From Arcanobacterium_A hippocoleae (lineage in GTDB: Bacteria; Actinomycetota; Actinomycetes; Actinomycetales; Actinomycetaceae), in contig NZ_JAVDUJ010000001.1 in the NCBI RefSeq assembly GCF_031456295.1, positions 1,426,001-1,490,000 on the forward strand: a stretch of DNA of 64,000 nucleotides. Reading direction: 5' to 3'. Position 1 is the stretch's first letter. Each line of letters opens with the position of its first letter. The position numbers and the translations under genes were made by a program. This document shows positions 43,229 through 52,058 of the stretch, in pieces. Under the pieces are notes generated by a model, which was given only the letters and a program-made list of their open reading frames with translations, did not search any database and had not been told where the DNA came from.

Positions 43229-44845
43229 GTGGCTCACGCATTAACTGATATCGCTTGGGTAAAAACTAATATTGGGGTTCTTACACCGCGTGAAGTTCTT
43301 CTGAGAGCGCACAACGCTAATCTCGATCTTGACCAGAGTTTGCCAGCATACGAGATTACTACTCAGTTTCGTTTCTTGTTGTCGGTTACAGCACTCGCTG
43401 TTCGTCATGAAATAGCCAATGGACGAGTGACGCTTTACCGTCCAGAAAAACTACTCACGGAAGGGCTTTCAAGTGCTGCGGTTGATGCGGCGATTGCTGA
43501 TTTGGGCACGGCAGCAGATGTATTCGATTCAAAGATGCCGTTTATGCAGCGCCCGGCGCTTGCGCCAACATCAGCAAAAGACGCCTCTCGGCGGATTGGG
43601 CGTGCTAATTTGGAAGTCAAGAAGCTGTCGCCGTCAATGCCGTCTGCACAAGGAGAAGACTACTGGAATTTAATTGTGGCTTTTCCGGGTGAGCTGCCGC
43701 TTGGCGAAGCGGTTTTGAAGCTCGTCACCTACCACTATTACTCGATGGCTGGTAATAACAACTATGATGGCGATAAAACACGCATGGGTGCTCCAGGTAT
43801 TCGTTTCCTCGGGAAAGGTAATGCCGCAACGGAGTTTATCTGGCGTTATGAAGATCATTCCCTTTTGGGATCCTTGCTTGCTGCGCTTCCGCAATCATGG
43901 GTGGAAGGCGCAGGTCTGCCGGCATGGGCAGACCGGCAACTCCGTACATCGCGCCTGAAGAGCGGTGGGATTCATCCGTTATGGGTTTCTACGTGGAGTT
44001 CCAATACTGCTGTCGGTTTTTGGGAATCAAAGGATGGTGAAATGGTTCTCACGGGTGTGCGTGTTGGTGGCGTGCCCCCAGAGTGGCTCCCGTTTGCCGT
44101 CACCAATAAAGAAGGCGAAACGCAGCTCAAGGAATTTTGGGACGCGCGCAACCAACACGATCCAATGTACCTTCATATCCCAAACAAAGAGGGTGAACTA
44201 AAAGTTCAGCGCATTGATTTTGGGCGTGATGGTGCCGATTTAGCTGTTGAGTGGGCGAAAGAGGGCAAGATTGCAGCCCTGATTCAGGCGGGCAGCGGAA
44301 ACGTTTACCCTTACGGCGGCGAGACGCGCACGCCAGTGTTTTACCGGCACCAAATCGAAGGCACTGCTTCGTCGCCCACAATTCGAGCGTCTGAGGTATT
44401 TATACCTGATCCGCAGCTCTGGGGATTCGACCTTGACTACGAGGATCAAGTGCATATTTCTGAAGAAGCAGCGTTCGTTTGGTCAATTTATAAAACGATT
44501 ACAAGTTGTTTCCGCCGGAAAAATAAAAAAGATGAGGAACGCATAAAAGCTGGCGAACGGATTCGGGTGCTGGATGCGCTCGAAACAGTGGCTGTAGATG
44601 CAGGCAATGCTTTCTGGCGACGTCTCACTCCTGTGTATGAAAGCTATATTGCAGGTTTAAGGGAAGGTGTGGATCGTAGTGATGAATTGTATATTGGCGT
44701 TTATAAAGCTGGCATTGAAGCGTATGACGCGGTCACTTCTCCATATCTTGCCCAATATCCTGAGCAGATTTACTCCGTGCGGAGTGAAATCGTGAGAATT
44801 ATGCGAAGCAGTATTAAAAAGCAACGGGGCTACGGTAACGAATGA
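43229..44845 (+). CDS. cas8e: Cascade large subunit Cas8e (Cse1/CasA)
   Basis: 538 residues, Cse1 family: it starts AHALTDIAWVKTN and has the PFMQRPAL segment, and a long central region ending in the C-terminal four-helix bundle (EAAFVWSIYKTITSCF onward). It recognises the PAM and recruits Cas3. GTG start at 43229 with GTGGGG eight bases upstream. First gene of the plus-strand operon cas8e-cse2-cas7e-cas5e. Confidence 0.95.
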   Translation: MAHALTDIAWVKTNIGVLTPREVLLRAHNANLDLDQSLPAYEITTQFRFLLSVTALAVRHEIANGRVTLYRPEKLLTEGLSSAAVDAAIADLGTAADVFDSKMPFMQRPALAPTSAKDASRRIGRANLEVKKLSPSMPSAQGEDYWNLIVAFPGELPLGEAVLKLVTYHYYSMAGNNNYDGDKTRMGAPGIRFLGKGNAATEFIWRYEDHSLLGSLLAALPQSWVEGAGLPAWADRQLRTSRLKSGGIHPLWVSTWSSNTAVGFWESKDGEMVLTGVRVGGVPPEWLPFAVTNKEGETQLKEFWDARNQHDPMYLHIPNKEGELKVQRIDFGRDGADLAVEWAKEGKIAALIQAGSGNVYPYGGETRTPVFYRHQIEGTASSPTIRASEVFIPDPQLWGFDLDYEDQVHISEEAAFVWSIYKTITSCFRRKNKKDEERIKAGERIRVLDALETVAVDAGNAFWRRLTPVYESYIAGLREGVDRSDELYIGVYKAGIEAYDAVTSPYLAQYPEQIYSVRSEIVRIMRSSIKKQRGYGNE

Positions 44846-44864
44846 GAAGCGAGGAAACTGAGCG

Positions 44865-45524
44865 ATGAACGTCGAAAATGATGAAACGGTAAACGATATT
44901 AGATTCTTGTATGAGATTCTAGAACGGCGCGGTGGCGAGCAGGAATCTACCGCCGAAGACGGTAGGGGGCGCAGCGGAAACTTCCGCAAACAACGCGCAA
45001 ATTTGCGGCGCGGAATTGATGAAACCACAGAGCATTATGCTTACCCATACGTGATGCCTATTCTTGGGCCTCATGCGACAAAGAAACAGCGTACAACACT
45101 CGTGCGGATGGCAGCTCTGACTGCCGAATTTGTCGATGTTCCTCCAGTGCCGAAAGAGGAGAAGGGCAAATCTTTCGGCCGTTGGTGCAGTGAGGTGAGC
45201 GCAGCATTGGCGATGCGGCGTGACGGCGAAATATCGCTGTTCAACCCAGATAAGCCGGACGTTGTAGCGCAGCGTCTCGCATTTTTGCATACGCAAGATT
45301 TTGAAGAAGCATTCCGTTCAGTATGGAGGCTCATGCAGATTGCGCAGTCGCTGAAATCTGTACCTGCTTGTGATTATATTGCCGTGTATCGGCTGCTTGG
45401 CAGGTGGGGTAACGGAATCAGTGATGAATCACGAAGCCTCCGCATGCGTGTGCTGCAAGATTATTACGGCAACATCGATAATGCATTCGTCTCGGATTTT
45501 CCTGCCAAGATCTCTCAAAACTAA
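44865..45524 (+). CDS. cse2: Cascade small subunit Cse2 (CasB)
   Basis: 219 residues, helical Cse2 family: RRGIDETTEHYAYPYVMPILG, then FGRWCSEVSAALAMRRDG and the C-terminal SVPACDYIAVYRLLGRWG. Two copies form the belly of Cascade and stabilise the R-loop. The N-terminal 45 residues are charged and variable. It lies 19 bp after cas8e and 39 bp before cas7e. Confidence 0.92.
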   Translation: MNVENDETVNDIRFLYEILERRGGEQESTAEDGRGRSGNFRKQRANLRRGIDETTEHYAYPYVMPILGPHATKKQRTTLVRMAALTAEFVDVPPVPKEEKGKSFGRWCSEVSAALAMRRDGEISLFNPDKPDVVAQRLAFLHTQDFEEAFRSVWRLMQIAQSLKSVPACDYIAVYRLLGRWGNGISDESRSLRMRVLQDYYGNIDNAFVSDFPAKISQN

Positions 45525-45563
45525 ACCTAACAACAATAAAAATTAGATGAAAGAAGCACCATT

Positions 45564-46619
45564 ATGGCAAAGAACCTTACTCTGCACATCGTCACTAATA
45601 TCCCTTATTCCAATTTGAACAGGGATGATGCTGGCACACCGAAGCGCTTAATGCAGGGCGGTGCGCTCCGTGCGCTGCATTCATCGCAAAGTGTCAAGCG
45701 CGGTATTCGCACAAAATATGAGGAAGCCAGCTTGGATACGTCCGTGCGCTCGGGGAAACTCGTTGATGAGGTGCTCGATGTTCTACGAGAACTCAAACCG
45801 GATGCTGATATAGACGCGTTCAAAAAAGCCGCAGCGGCTCGTATCGGTGAGCTCACCAAGGGTGAAAGCAGTGCAGGCGGGCCGGATCGTTCGTCATGGA
45901 TGAGTACGGAAGAAATTACTACTTTGGCAACAAGCCTGCTTGCGGGTGATAGTAAGGCGCAATTTATTGCCGACGGGCGTACAGGTTCGCTCGCAATTGC
46001 AGCTTTCGGGCGGATGTTCGCCAATGCTCCAGCAAAAAATACAGAAGCTGCTATTGCCGTCTCACCTGGTGTTACCACTCACGCCGTAACGATTGAAACA
46101 GACTATTTTTCCACGGTAGACGATATTCGCGAGCGGAAGCACGAATCTGGTGCTACGTATCTCGGTGTTTCTCGCTACGTAAATGGTACTTTTTATCGCA
46201 CGGTATCGATTGATAAAGCACAGTTGAAACGTAGTTGGACTGGTTATCGCCTCGAATCTGGCCGTAACAACTTACGCGAATTTGTGCGTGCCGCTGTGTA
46301 TGGTCTGCCGCGCGGTAAAGAAAACTCCACGGCTCCTTATACTTTGCCGGTTCTTGTATTGGCGGAAGAGCAGCGTTACCGTGCTGCCTATAGCTTTGAA
46401 AAGCCAGTGCGTGTGGGAGGAGCAGGCGGATACGATGAACCGACGGTGAAAGAGCTGTCAAAGCAGTTCAACCAAGCGCGCGCTTTTGATCCGGGTAATT
46501 TTGGCCCGCTTGAAATAGTTGCAGGTGTGGGTGAGATTTCGGACGATGCTTTTGCTGGTGTGCGCCGCGCGAACCTTGATGAGCTGATTGATGCCGTGGT
46601 GGATTGGATGCTCCAGTGA
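45564..46619 (+). CDS. cas7e: Cascade backbone Cas7e (CasC)
   Basis: 351 residues. The N-terminus LTLHIVTNIPYSNLNRDDAGTPKRLMQGG is diagnostic of CasC/Cse4. Then QSVKRGIRTKYEEA, ADGRTGSLAIAAFGRMFAN and the C-terminal QFNQARAFDPGNF... follow. Six copies form the crRNA-binding backbone. The stop overlaps the cas5e GTG start (GTGA). Confidence 0.96.
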   Translation: MAKNLTLHIVTNIPYSNLNRDDAGTPKRLMQGGALRALHSSQSVKRGIRTKYEEASLDTSVRSGKLVDEVLDVLRELKPDADIDAFKKAAAARIGELTKGESSAGGPDRSSWMSTEEITTLATSLLAGDSKAQFIADGRTGSLAIAAFGRMFANAPAKNTEAAIAVSPGVTTHAVTIETDYFSTVDDIRERKHESGATYLGVSRYVNGTFYRTVSIDKAQLKRSWTGYRLESGRNNLREFVRAAVYGLPRGKENSTAPYTLPVLVLAEEQRYRAAYSFEKPVRVGGAGGYDEPTVKELSKQFNQARAFDPGNFGPLEIVAGVGEISDDAFAGVRRANLDELIDAVVDWMLQ

Positions 46620-47359
46620 ATGAGTCGCTGTATATTAGGCTCGCTGCACCATTGCAATCTTGGGCTGGGCCCGCTGTTACGGGAAATATTGTGCGCACTG
46701 AGAGGTTTCCGACGCGTTCAGGGCTGATTGGGCTGTTAGCCGCAGCTTTAGGCGCAAAGCGAGGGGAATTTCCGAACTGGCTGGATGATGTTGAATTTGT
46801 GGTTCGTGAAGATCGGGCACCGTATTTCACCGATGATTTTCACACAATCAACTATCGTCCGGAAGCTGACGAATTTCGCCGTCGTCTATTAATAGCTGAG
46901 CGTGGGAAAGCTCGTGGGAAAAAGGCTCTGGTCTTCACTCCGGACGCCCAAGGCGGCACGTCGGTAGTGAATCGAACCTATCTCGCAGACGGCGAGTTTA
47001 TCGTGCGGATTACTTGTGAAGAGCATGCCGATGAATTGGAGGACGCACTTGGATCTCCGGGCTTTACTACCTATCTCGGGCGTAAGGCATTCGCTCCAGA
47101 ATTCCCGTTCTATCTTGGTTGTGGTGCTGCAGATATGATTCGCCAGATTCCGACGTTATCTGCTCCTGGGAAAGATTTGCAGCGAACGCTATCTACTCGC
47201 CGCCCAGTTGTTCAGCGTGTGTATGGTCCGTATCATCCTCGTGAGGGGAGGCGCATTCAAGAATCTGTTCCAGTAGTGGATTCGCGAGCAGAGCAGTGGG
47301 CATTCGTCAAAGCAAATTTAAATATTCGCAGGCGGGGAGATTTTTTGCCAGCGCCGTGA
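46616..47359 (+). CDS. cas5e: Cascade Cas5e (CasD)
   Basis: 247 residues: LYIRLAAPLQSWAGPAVTGNIVRTERFPTRSGLIGLLAAALG (region) is the typical RAMP N-terminus with the glycine-rich turn, and the middle has FTPDAQGGTSVVNRTYLADGEFIV. It caps the 5' handle of the crRNA. The start is GTG 46616, overlapping the cas7e stop. In canonical I-E loci cas6e would follow; here the Cascade operon ends with this gene. Confidence 0.95.
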   Translation: MNESLYIRLAAPLQSWAGPAVTGNIVRTERFPTRSGLIGLLAAALGAKRGEFPNWLDDVEFVVREDRAPYFTDDFHTINYRPEADEFRRRLLIAERGKARGKKALVFTPDAQGGTSVVNRTYLADGEFIVRITCEEHADELEDALGSPGFTTYLGRKAFAPEFPFYLGCGAADMIRQIPTLSAPGKDLQRTLSTRRPVVQRVYGPYHPREGRRIQESVPVVDSRAEQWAFVKANLNIRRRGDFLPAP

Positions 47360-47431
47360 GCGGCTGCGCGGGGAAGGCGCGATTGTGGATGTGGCTGAAC
47401 TTGATCTGGGTGAACTGAAGTTTATGGCATC

Positions 47432-47578
47432 ATGGGTGTAAGTCGACCAACTGCAGGAAAATATGCACAGCAGCTTGTAGCGCTTGGGATCGTAGAGCAG
47501 GTAAAAATAGGGAAGAGTGTTCTTTTTATCAATACAAATTATCTCTCTCTGCTTTTCGATGCGAAATTGCCGCAGTGA
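47432..47578 (+). pseudogene. C-terminal wHTH remnant of a Fic-family protein
   Basis: A 48-residue frame starting MGVSRPTAGKYAQQLVALGIVEQVKIGKSV matches the winged-helix tail of large Fic/DOC proteins (VSRPTAxKYLxxLxxxGIL...). No Fic core is present upstream, where cas5e ends at 47359. It is likely a leftover from the recombination that placed the cas locus here, and may be the scar of a deleted Fic gene. Confidence 0.6.
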
Positions 47579-47617
47579 TTGTGTAGCGCTGGTGATGAGG
47601 TAGTGAAAGACTTTTCC

Positions 47618-47983
47618 CTATTCTTCGCCGTTCCATTCTGGGGTTTCGGGGAGATTTTCTTGGGCGGAAGCAGCACGCTCGTGAAAAATATTCCCCGTAT
47701 ATGCATCGGCACTGTTGAAATTGCGTGCACGGCGTAAATACTGTGAAGGGTGAGCTTTCCATGCTGCAGCAAAACTGGGATTAGTGGACGCCAGTTCGTG
47801 TTGTGTTTTTCTTTGCGTGGCAAGATCTGTGCGCTTGTGTGGAAAAATCGAACCAGCTTGATAAAGATTGAGAAATGGGAAGCGTGACTTTACATCAAGC
47901 AGCGGATCTGGAGCGGCGCGAAAGATTTTTTCGGCTGCTTTGCCATCCGTAGCTTTATACCACCAATCCGCAGTGTTGCTCAT
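47618..47983 (-). CDS. Conserved-looking hypothetical protein
   Basis: 121 residues, no domain I recognise. It is rich in Trp, Ala and charged residues: TADWWYKATDGKAAEKIFRAAPDPLLD, RFPFLNLYQAGSIFPHKRTDLA and NPSFAAAWKAHPSQYLRRARN look like amphipathic helices of a soluble protein. No signal peptide or membrane segment. The ribosome site before ATG 47983 is weak. It is convergent with the Fic remnant. Confidence 0.55.
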   Translation of the reverse strand: MSNTADWWYKATDGKAAEKIFRAAPDPLLDVKSRFPFLNLYQAGSIFPHKRTDLATQRKTQHELASTNPSFAAAWKAHPSQYLRRARNFNSADAYTGNIFHERAASAQENLPETPEWNGEE

Positions 47984-48112
47984 GTCACATAGTGTATCCT
48001 AAGATCTTGGAAAAGCGAATTTTGGATTAATTTTTGAGCGGTACGCGCAAGAACCAGAGTTAAATGATTTGGATCTGCCGCAAAATAGAAAATCCCCGCT
48101 AAGCTAGAAAAT

Positions 48113-48976
48113 ATGAGAACTACCCCGCTTGTTGCCGATAATTTTCCATTTGCCGTCACATACGCCGTACTGAAATCAAATGCGAGAAAGCCGCTTGCTG
48201 CTGCAGCGTCGTCTGAAGATCGGGCAGAGTCTGCGCTACCCGAGTTGCAGCTACTCGTTGGTGATCCAGATGAGACTTTTGCCCTGGCTTCAGTGACGAA
48301 ACCAATTGCTGCTTATGCCGTCTTAACTGGAATTGAAAACGGTGATTTTCAGCTTGACGAAGCAGCTGGGCCGGAAAAATCTACACTTTTGCATTTGCTT
48401 GCCCACGCATCTGGACTACCGTCCACTCCGGGAGCTGCAATCGCGCAGCCAGGTAAACGGCGGATCTACTCGAATTACGGTTTTGATGTGCTTGCGCAGT
48501 GGGTCGAAGAACGCACGGGAGAAACAGCTGCACACTATATCAAACGCAGGGTATTGCAACCTTTAGGGATGGATACTACCGAAATTTCTGGTTCGATCGC
48601 CGATTCTGGTCGTTCAACGCTCGATTCGCTGCTGCGCTTTGCGGGCGAACTGCTTGCGCCCACATTGATTTCCAGAGAACTGATGAGCACTGCTACGATT
48701 CCGGCTTTTGACGGAATCCCCGGGATCCTGCCCGGATACGGAAGGCAGAAAAATAACACTTGGGGGCTCGGGTTTGAAATCCGCTCCAAGAAAACTCCGC
48801 ATTGGCTGGCGCCAGAATTTTCCCCGGATACATTTGGGCATTTTGGGCAATCGGGCTCATTCTTGTGGGTCGATCCGCAAATCGGGAAAGCTGGTGTATT
48901 TTTAGGGGCGCAACGATTTGGCCAAACGCATCTCGCGCTCTGGCCGGAGCTTACCGCGCAGATGCGTGCGCTGTGA
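48113..48976 (+). CDS. Serine hydrolase of the beta-lactamase (class C/PBP) family
   Basis: 287 residues with the three active-site motifs: SVTK (Ser-x-x-Lys, near residue 61), YSN (Tyr-x-Asn, near 122) and HFGQSG in place of KTG (near 244). Also LLHLLAHASGLPS, typical of esterase/D-aminopeptidase-type members. There is no signal peptide, so it is probably a cytoplasmic esterase or peptidase, not a resistance enzyme. An insertion (residues 25-45) is Ala/Ser/Glu-rich. It is convergent with exonuclease III; substrate unknown. Confidence 0.8.
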   Translation: MRTTPLVADNFPFAVTYAVLKSNARKPLAAAASSEDRAESALPELQLLVGDPDETFALASVTKPIAAYAVLTGIENGDFQLDEAAGPEKSTLLHLLAHASGLPSTPGAAIAQPGKRRIYSNYGFDVLAQWVEERTGETAAHYIKRRVLQPLGMDTTEISGSIADSGRSTLDSLLRFAGELLAPTLISRELMSTATIPAFDGIPGILPGYGRQKNNTWGLGFEIRSKKTPHWLAPEFSPDTFGHFGQSGSFLWVDPQIGKAGVFLGAQRFGQTHLALWPELTAQMRAL

Positions 48977-49020
48977 ACTGGCAGTGTGAAAACTTACATC
49001 ACGCAAAAGTGTTGAAAAAT

Positions 49021-49836
49021 TTATTTGAAATCAACAATGACGGGCACGTGATCGGAAGCGCCCTGCCCTTTCCGTTCATCCCGATCGATAAATGCATTTT
49101 GTGCACAATCAGCTAAAGCGGGAGAAGCATAAACATAGTCAATGCGCATCCCCTCATTCTTTGGAAAACGCAACTTTTGATAATCCCAAAAAGTGTATCC
49201 GGCAGCAAAATCGCGGGAGACTTCACGCATTCCTGATTTGTGAAAAGCATCGAATGCTGCCCGCTCAGAATCGCTGAGATATAGCCCGTCAGGCATTGCG
49301 GCAGGATCCCAAACATCTTGATCGGTTGGAATCACATTCCAATCTCCGACGAAAGCAAATTTTGCCTGCGGGTCTGCTGCTAATTGTGCATCAGCAAAAT
49401 TCTGCAAATGAGCGAGAAAATCAAGTTTGTAAAAATAGTGCGGATCGTTTACGGCGCGCCCATTAGGCACGTAGAGGCTCCAAATATCAACGCCGGTGAT
49501 TTTTGCACCGATTGCGCGTGCTTCTGGGATCCCGGGCAAATACTTCAGCGCACTATCTGGCGCGGGTATTCCTTTAGTAAACCCCGGTTGGTGCGGAAAT
49601 TCAAGGCGCACATCCGTCATTTCAAGACGAGAAATCAGTGCAACCCCATTCCACTGGTTTACACCGTGAGCTGCCACCTGATAGCCGCGATCGGTAAATT
49701 CGCTGCCTGGAAACTGTTCCGTCTTACATTTGATTTCCTGCAATGCTAATACATCTAAATCGTGACGTTCCAATACGTCAAGAATACGCTCTACGCGAGC
49801 GCGGGCAGAGTTGATGTTCCAGGTAGCTAGTTTCAT
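49021..49836 (-). CDS. xth: Exodeoxyribonuclease III (AP endonuclease)
   Basis: 271 residues of the ExoIII family: MKLATWNINSARARVERIL, LALQEIKCKTEQFP (metal-binding Glu), YVPNGRAVNDP, FAFVGDWNVIPTDQDVWDP and C-terminal RIDYVYAS...ASDHVPVIVDF with the catalytic Asp-His. It cleaves abasic sites in base-excision repair. The start is at 49836, where similarity begins; the frame continues upstream without support. Single gene. Confidence 0.93.
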   Translation of the reverse strand: MKLATWNINSARARVERILDVLERHDLDVLALQEIKCKTEQFPGSEFTDRGYQVAAHGVNQWNGVALISRLEMTDVRLEFPHQPGFTKGIPAPDSALKYLPGIPEARAIGAKITGVDIWSLYVPNGRAVNDPHYFYKLDFLAHLQNFADAQLAADPQAKFAFVGDWNVIPTDQDVWDPAAMPDGLYLSDSERAAFDAFHKSGMREVSRDFAAGYTFWDYQKLRFPKNEGMRIDYVYASPALADCAQNAFIDRDERKGQGASDHVPVIVDFK

Positions 49837-50069
49837 AGCGGTTATTCTAGTGCATTTGAAATTATTTTCGTTCTTGAGCAGATCCGCAATTAGATTTTCC
49901 GGTTTTATCAAGGAGGCTCTCAGGAGCGAATTGGAGCAAAGCAAAGTGCTGAAATATGCGTGATTTCAGGCTGCTGACGTGTATCTGAACGGGTGGGAAA
50001 CCGTCTCTGGTGATGATAAATATGTCAGAAAATATGTAAGAAGTAGAAAAATAAATTACGCTTAGATGT

Positions 50070-50837
50070 ATGGGGAATGCACTTATTACTGGTGCGAGTT
50101 CTGGGTTAGGCACTGAATTTGCCTGGATTCTCGCAGCTGAAGGAAATGATCTTGTACTCGTAGCGCGCAATGAAGCGCGATTGCAGGAATTAGCTGAGGA
50201 GCTGCGGCAGAAAGCGAACGTGGCGGTAGAAGTACTGCCTGCGGATTTGTCGCGTGCTGACGGCGTGGAACGAGTAGCAAAACGGCTCAAATCACAGAGT
50301 ATGCCAATTACGTTGCTCGTAAACAATGCTGGAATGGGGTTAGGGCAAGAATTTATTGCTGGGTCGATCGCAAAAGAACTCGGTGCGGCGAATGTGATGA
50401 TCAATGCGGTAATGCTGCTAACTCATGCAGCGCTCGGTACGATGACTGCGCGTGGGCGCGGTACCGTCATCAATATTTCTTCAATTACTGCGCTCACTGC
50501 GCAAGGAACTTATTCTGCAGCGAAGGCATGGATGAAAACTTTCACTGAAGGGCTTGCGTGCGATCTGGAGGGCACAGGTGTGAATGTGACGGCAGTCCTT
50601 CCAGGATTGATGCACACGAATTTCCATCAAAATGCGCAGGTTGATGCCGGGCAGTGGGCTGAATGGATGTTTCTGAATGTGCATGATGTAGCAAATGCTG
50701 CAATCGAAGGTGCTCGTCGGAAAAAAGTGATCGTTGTGCCGTCTTTACTTTACAAAGCAGCATATTGTGCGTTGAAAATTGCTCCGCGTGCTTTAGTGCG
50801 GAAGGTGGCTGGTCCGAAAATGTCGGGTCGGTTGTAA
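50070..50837 (+). CDS. Short-chain dehydrogenase/reductase
   Basis: 255 residues, classical SDR: cofactor loop TGASSGLG (residues 7-14), an Arg at the end of strand 2 (VLVARNEARL) suggesting NADP(H), NNAG, catalytic Ser in INISSITA and Tyr/Lys in YSAAK. The C-terminal third (LLYKAAYCALKIAPRALVRK) may associate with membrane. Substrate unknown. It is 32 bp upstream of the methyltransferase gene, possibly co-transcribed. Confidence 0.85.
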   Translation: MGNALITGASSGLGTEFAWILAAEGNDLVLVARNEARLQELAEELRQKANVAVEVLPADLSRADGVERVAKRLKSQSMPITLLVNNAGMGLGQEFIAGSIAKELGAANVMINAVMLLTHAALGTMTARGRGTVINISSITALTAQGTYSAAKAWMKTFTEGLACDLEGTGVNVTAVLPGLMHTNFHQNAQVDAGQWAEWMFLNVHDVANAAIEGARRKKVIVVPSLLYKAAYCALKIAPRALVRKVAGPKMSGRL

Positions 50838-50869
50838 GGTGATCGTGCGCTGATTGTAGACTTAAACGT

Positions 50870-51592
50870 ATGGAAGATGGAAAACAGCGCAGGCAAGAAT
50901 TACCGTCATTAGAAATCCCGTATGAAAAACTTAAATTAGGGGAACGGAAGAGTAAAAAGACGGTGCTTGACCAAAATAGTCCGGATTATCAAACCCAAAT
51001 CGACGGCGTTGGCCCTTGGGAAGGCGAATTCCCAGATGATCCCCGATTAGATTTACAGTTGCTGCGTGAGGGAGATCATCGCAATGTGGTTGATAAATAC
51101 CGCTACTGGTCAATTGAAGCAATCCGGGAAGATCTTGCAAAAACACGTTCCGAACTGCAGATTGCAATCGAGAATCTGGAACATGATTTGAACATTGGGT
51201 CAATCGTGCGCACCGGAAACGCTTTCAATGTTAGCGGAGTACATATTGTTGGGCGGAATAAGTGGAATCGGCGCGGTACGGTAATGACCGACAGATACAT
51301 GGAAGTATATTCCCATCCAGATCCGAATCATCTTGCCGCATGGGCGCGTGATAACAACTATGTGCTGGTAGCGGTAGATAATCTGCCGGGATCAACGCAG
51401 CTGGAAAAGACGGAACTGCCAAAACGCTGCCTGCTCGTATTTGGGCAGGAGTCAAATGGGCTTACCCCGCATTTGCTGGAGCAATGCGATAAAGCCGTGT
51501 ATATTCCGCAGTTTGGTTCGACGCGTTCAATGAACGTGGCAGCTGCGGCTGCAATTGCAATGCACTGGTGGGTTGCGCAATATCGCGTCTGA
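50870..51592 (+). CDS. SpoU/TrmH-family RNA 2'-O-methyltransferase
   Basis: 240 residues. SPOUT motifs: motif 1 HDLNIGSIVRTGNAFNV (Asn and Arg conserved), motif 2 LLVFGQESNGLTPHLLEQC and motif 3 GSTRSMNVAAAAAIAMHWW. It methylates ribose in tRNA or rRNA; which site is unknown. An N-terminal extension of about 90 residues (charged, with WEGEFPDDPRLDLQLL) precedes the catalytic domain; this is common in actinobacterial members. ATG 50870. Confidence 0.88.
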   Translation: MEDGKQRRQELPSLEIPYEKLKLGERKSKKTVLDQNSPDYQTQIDGVGPWEGEFPDDPRLDLQLLREGDHRNVVDKYRYWSIEAIREDLAKTRSELQIAIENLEHDLNIGSIVRTGNAFNVSGVHIVGRNKWNRRGTVMTDRYMEVYSHPDPNHLAAWARDNNYVLVAVDNLPGSTQLEKTELPKRCLLVFGQESNGLTPHLLEQCDKAVYIPQFGSTRSMNVAAAAAIAMHWWVAQYRV

Positions 51593-51650
51593 ACGAAACT
51601 CTGCCGAGAATTATTCGTCTGGTCACATGTTTTCAGCCGATGTTTGAGTT

Positions 51651-51935
51651 TTAACCTTGGGTATACATTACCCCATATGCACCGCGCGGATAATGCCAGC
51701 TAAGTGCGCCCTCGGGAGCGATTTGCCGGCAAGTGCCGCATTCTAAACATGCAGCGTATTCGGCTTGGATTTCGCCATGTGAATCACGTGAATACACACC
51801 GGCTGGGCAAACTTTGATCAACGTCTCGCCGATACCGGCGAGCTGAACGAGTTGTTGATTTATCTGGATATGCCCAATCTCGTCAGTTTCAAAATTTGTA
51901 TGTGCCAAATGTTGGTGTGAAGCAGATCGTGCCAT
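51651..51935 (-). CDS. fixX: FixX-type ferredoxin
   Basis: 94 residues. The C-terminal ferredoxin part has VCPAGVYSRD and CLECGTCRQIAPEGAL, close to FixX/ETF-QO ferredoxins that carry one 4Fe-4S cluster, and ends WHYPRGAYGV, a FixX hallmark. It passes electrons between FixC and the quinone pool or a partner. It lies downstream of fixC on the same strand with a 123-bp gap. No fixA or fixB is in the window. Confidence 0.85.
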   Translation of the reverse strand: MARSASHQHLAHTNFETDEIGHIQINQQLVQLAGIGETLIKVCPAGVYSRDSHGEIQAEYAACLECGTCRQIAPEGALSWHYPRGAYGVMYTQG

Positions 51936-52058
51936 CGTAAAAATCCAAATCTTTTGCGAAATTAATACTTGTGTCTGTTGCTGCGTTACTCGTTACGGCA
52001 TTGATACGGTTAATTGTAACGCGTGTTTTGCGCTCTGGAGCGGGCGTGAATTTTCCGC

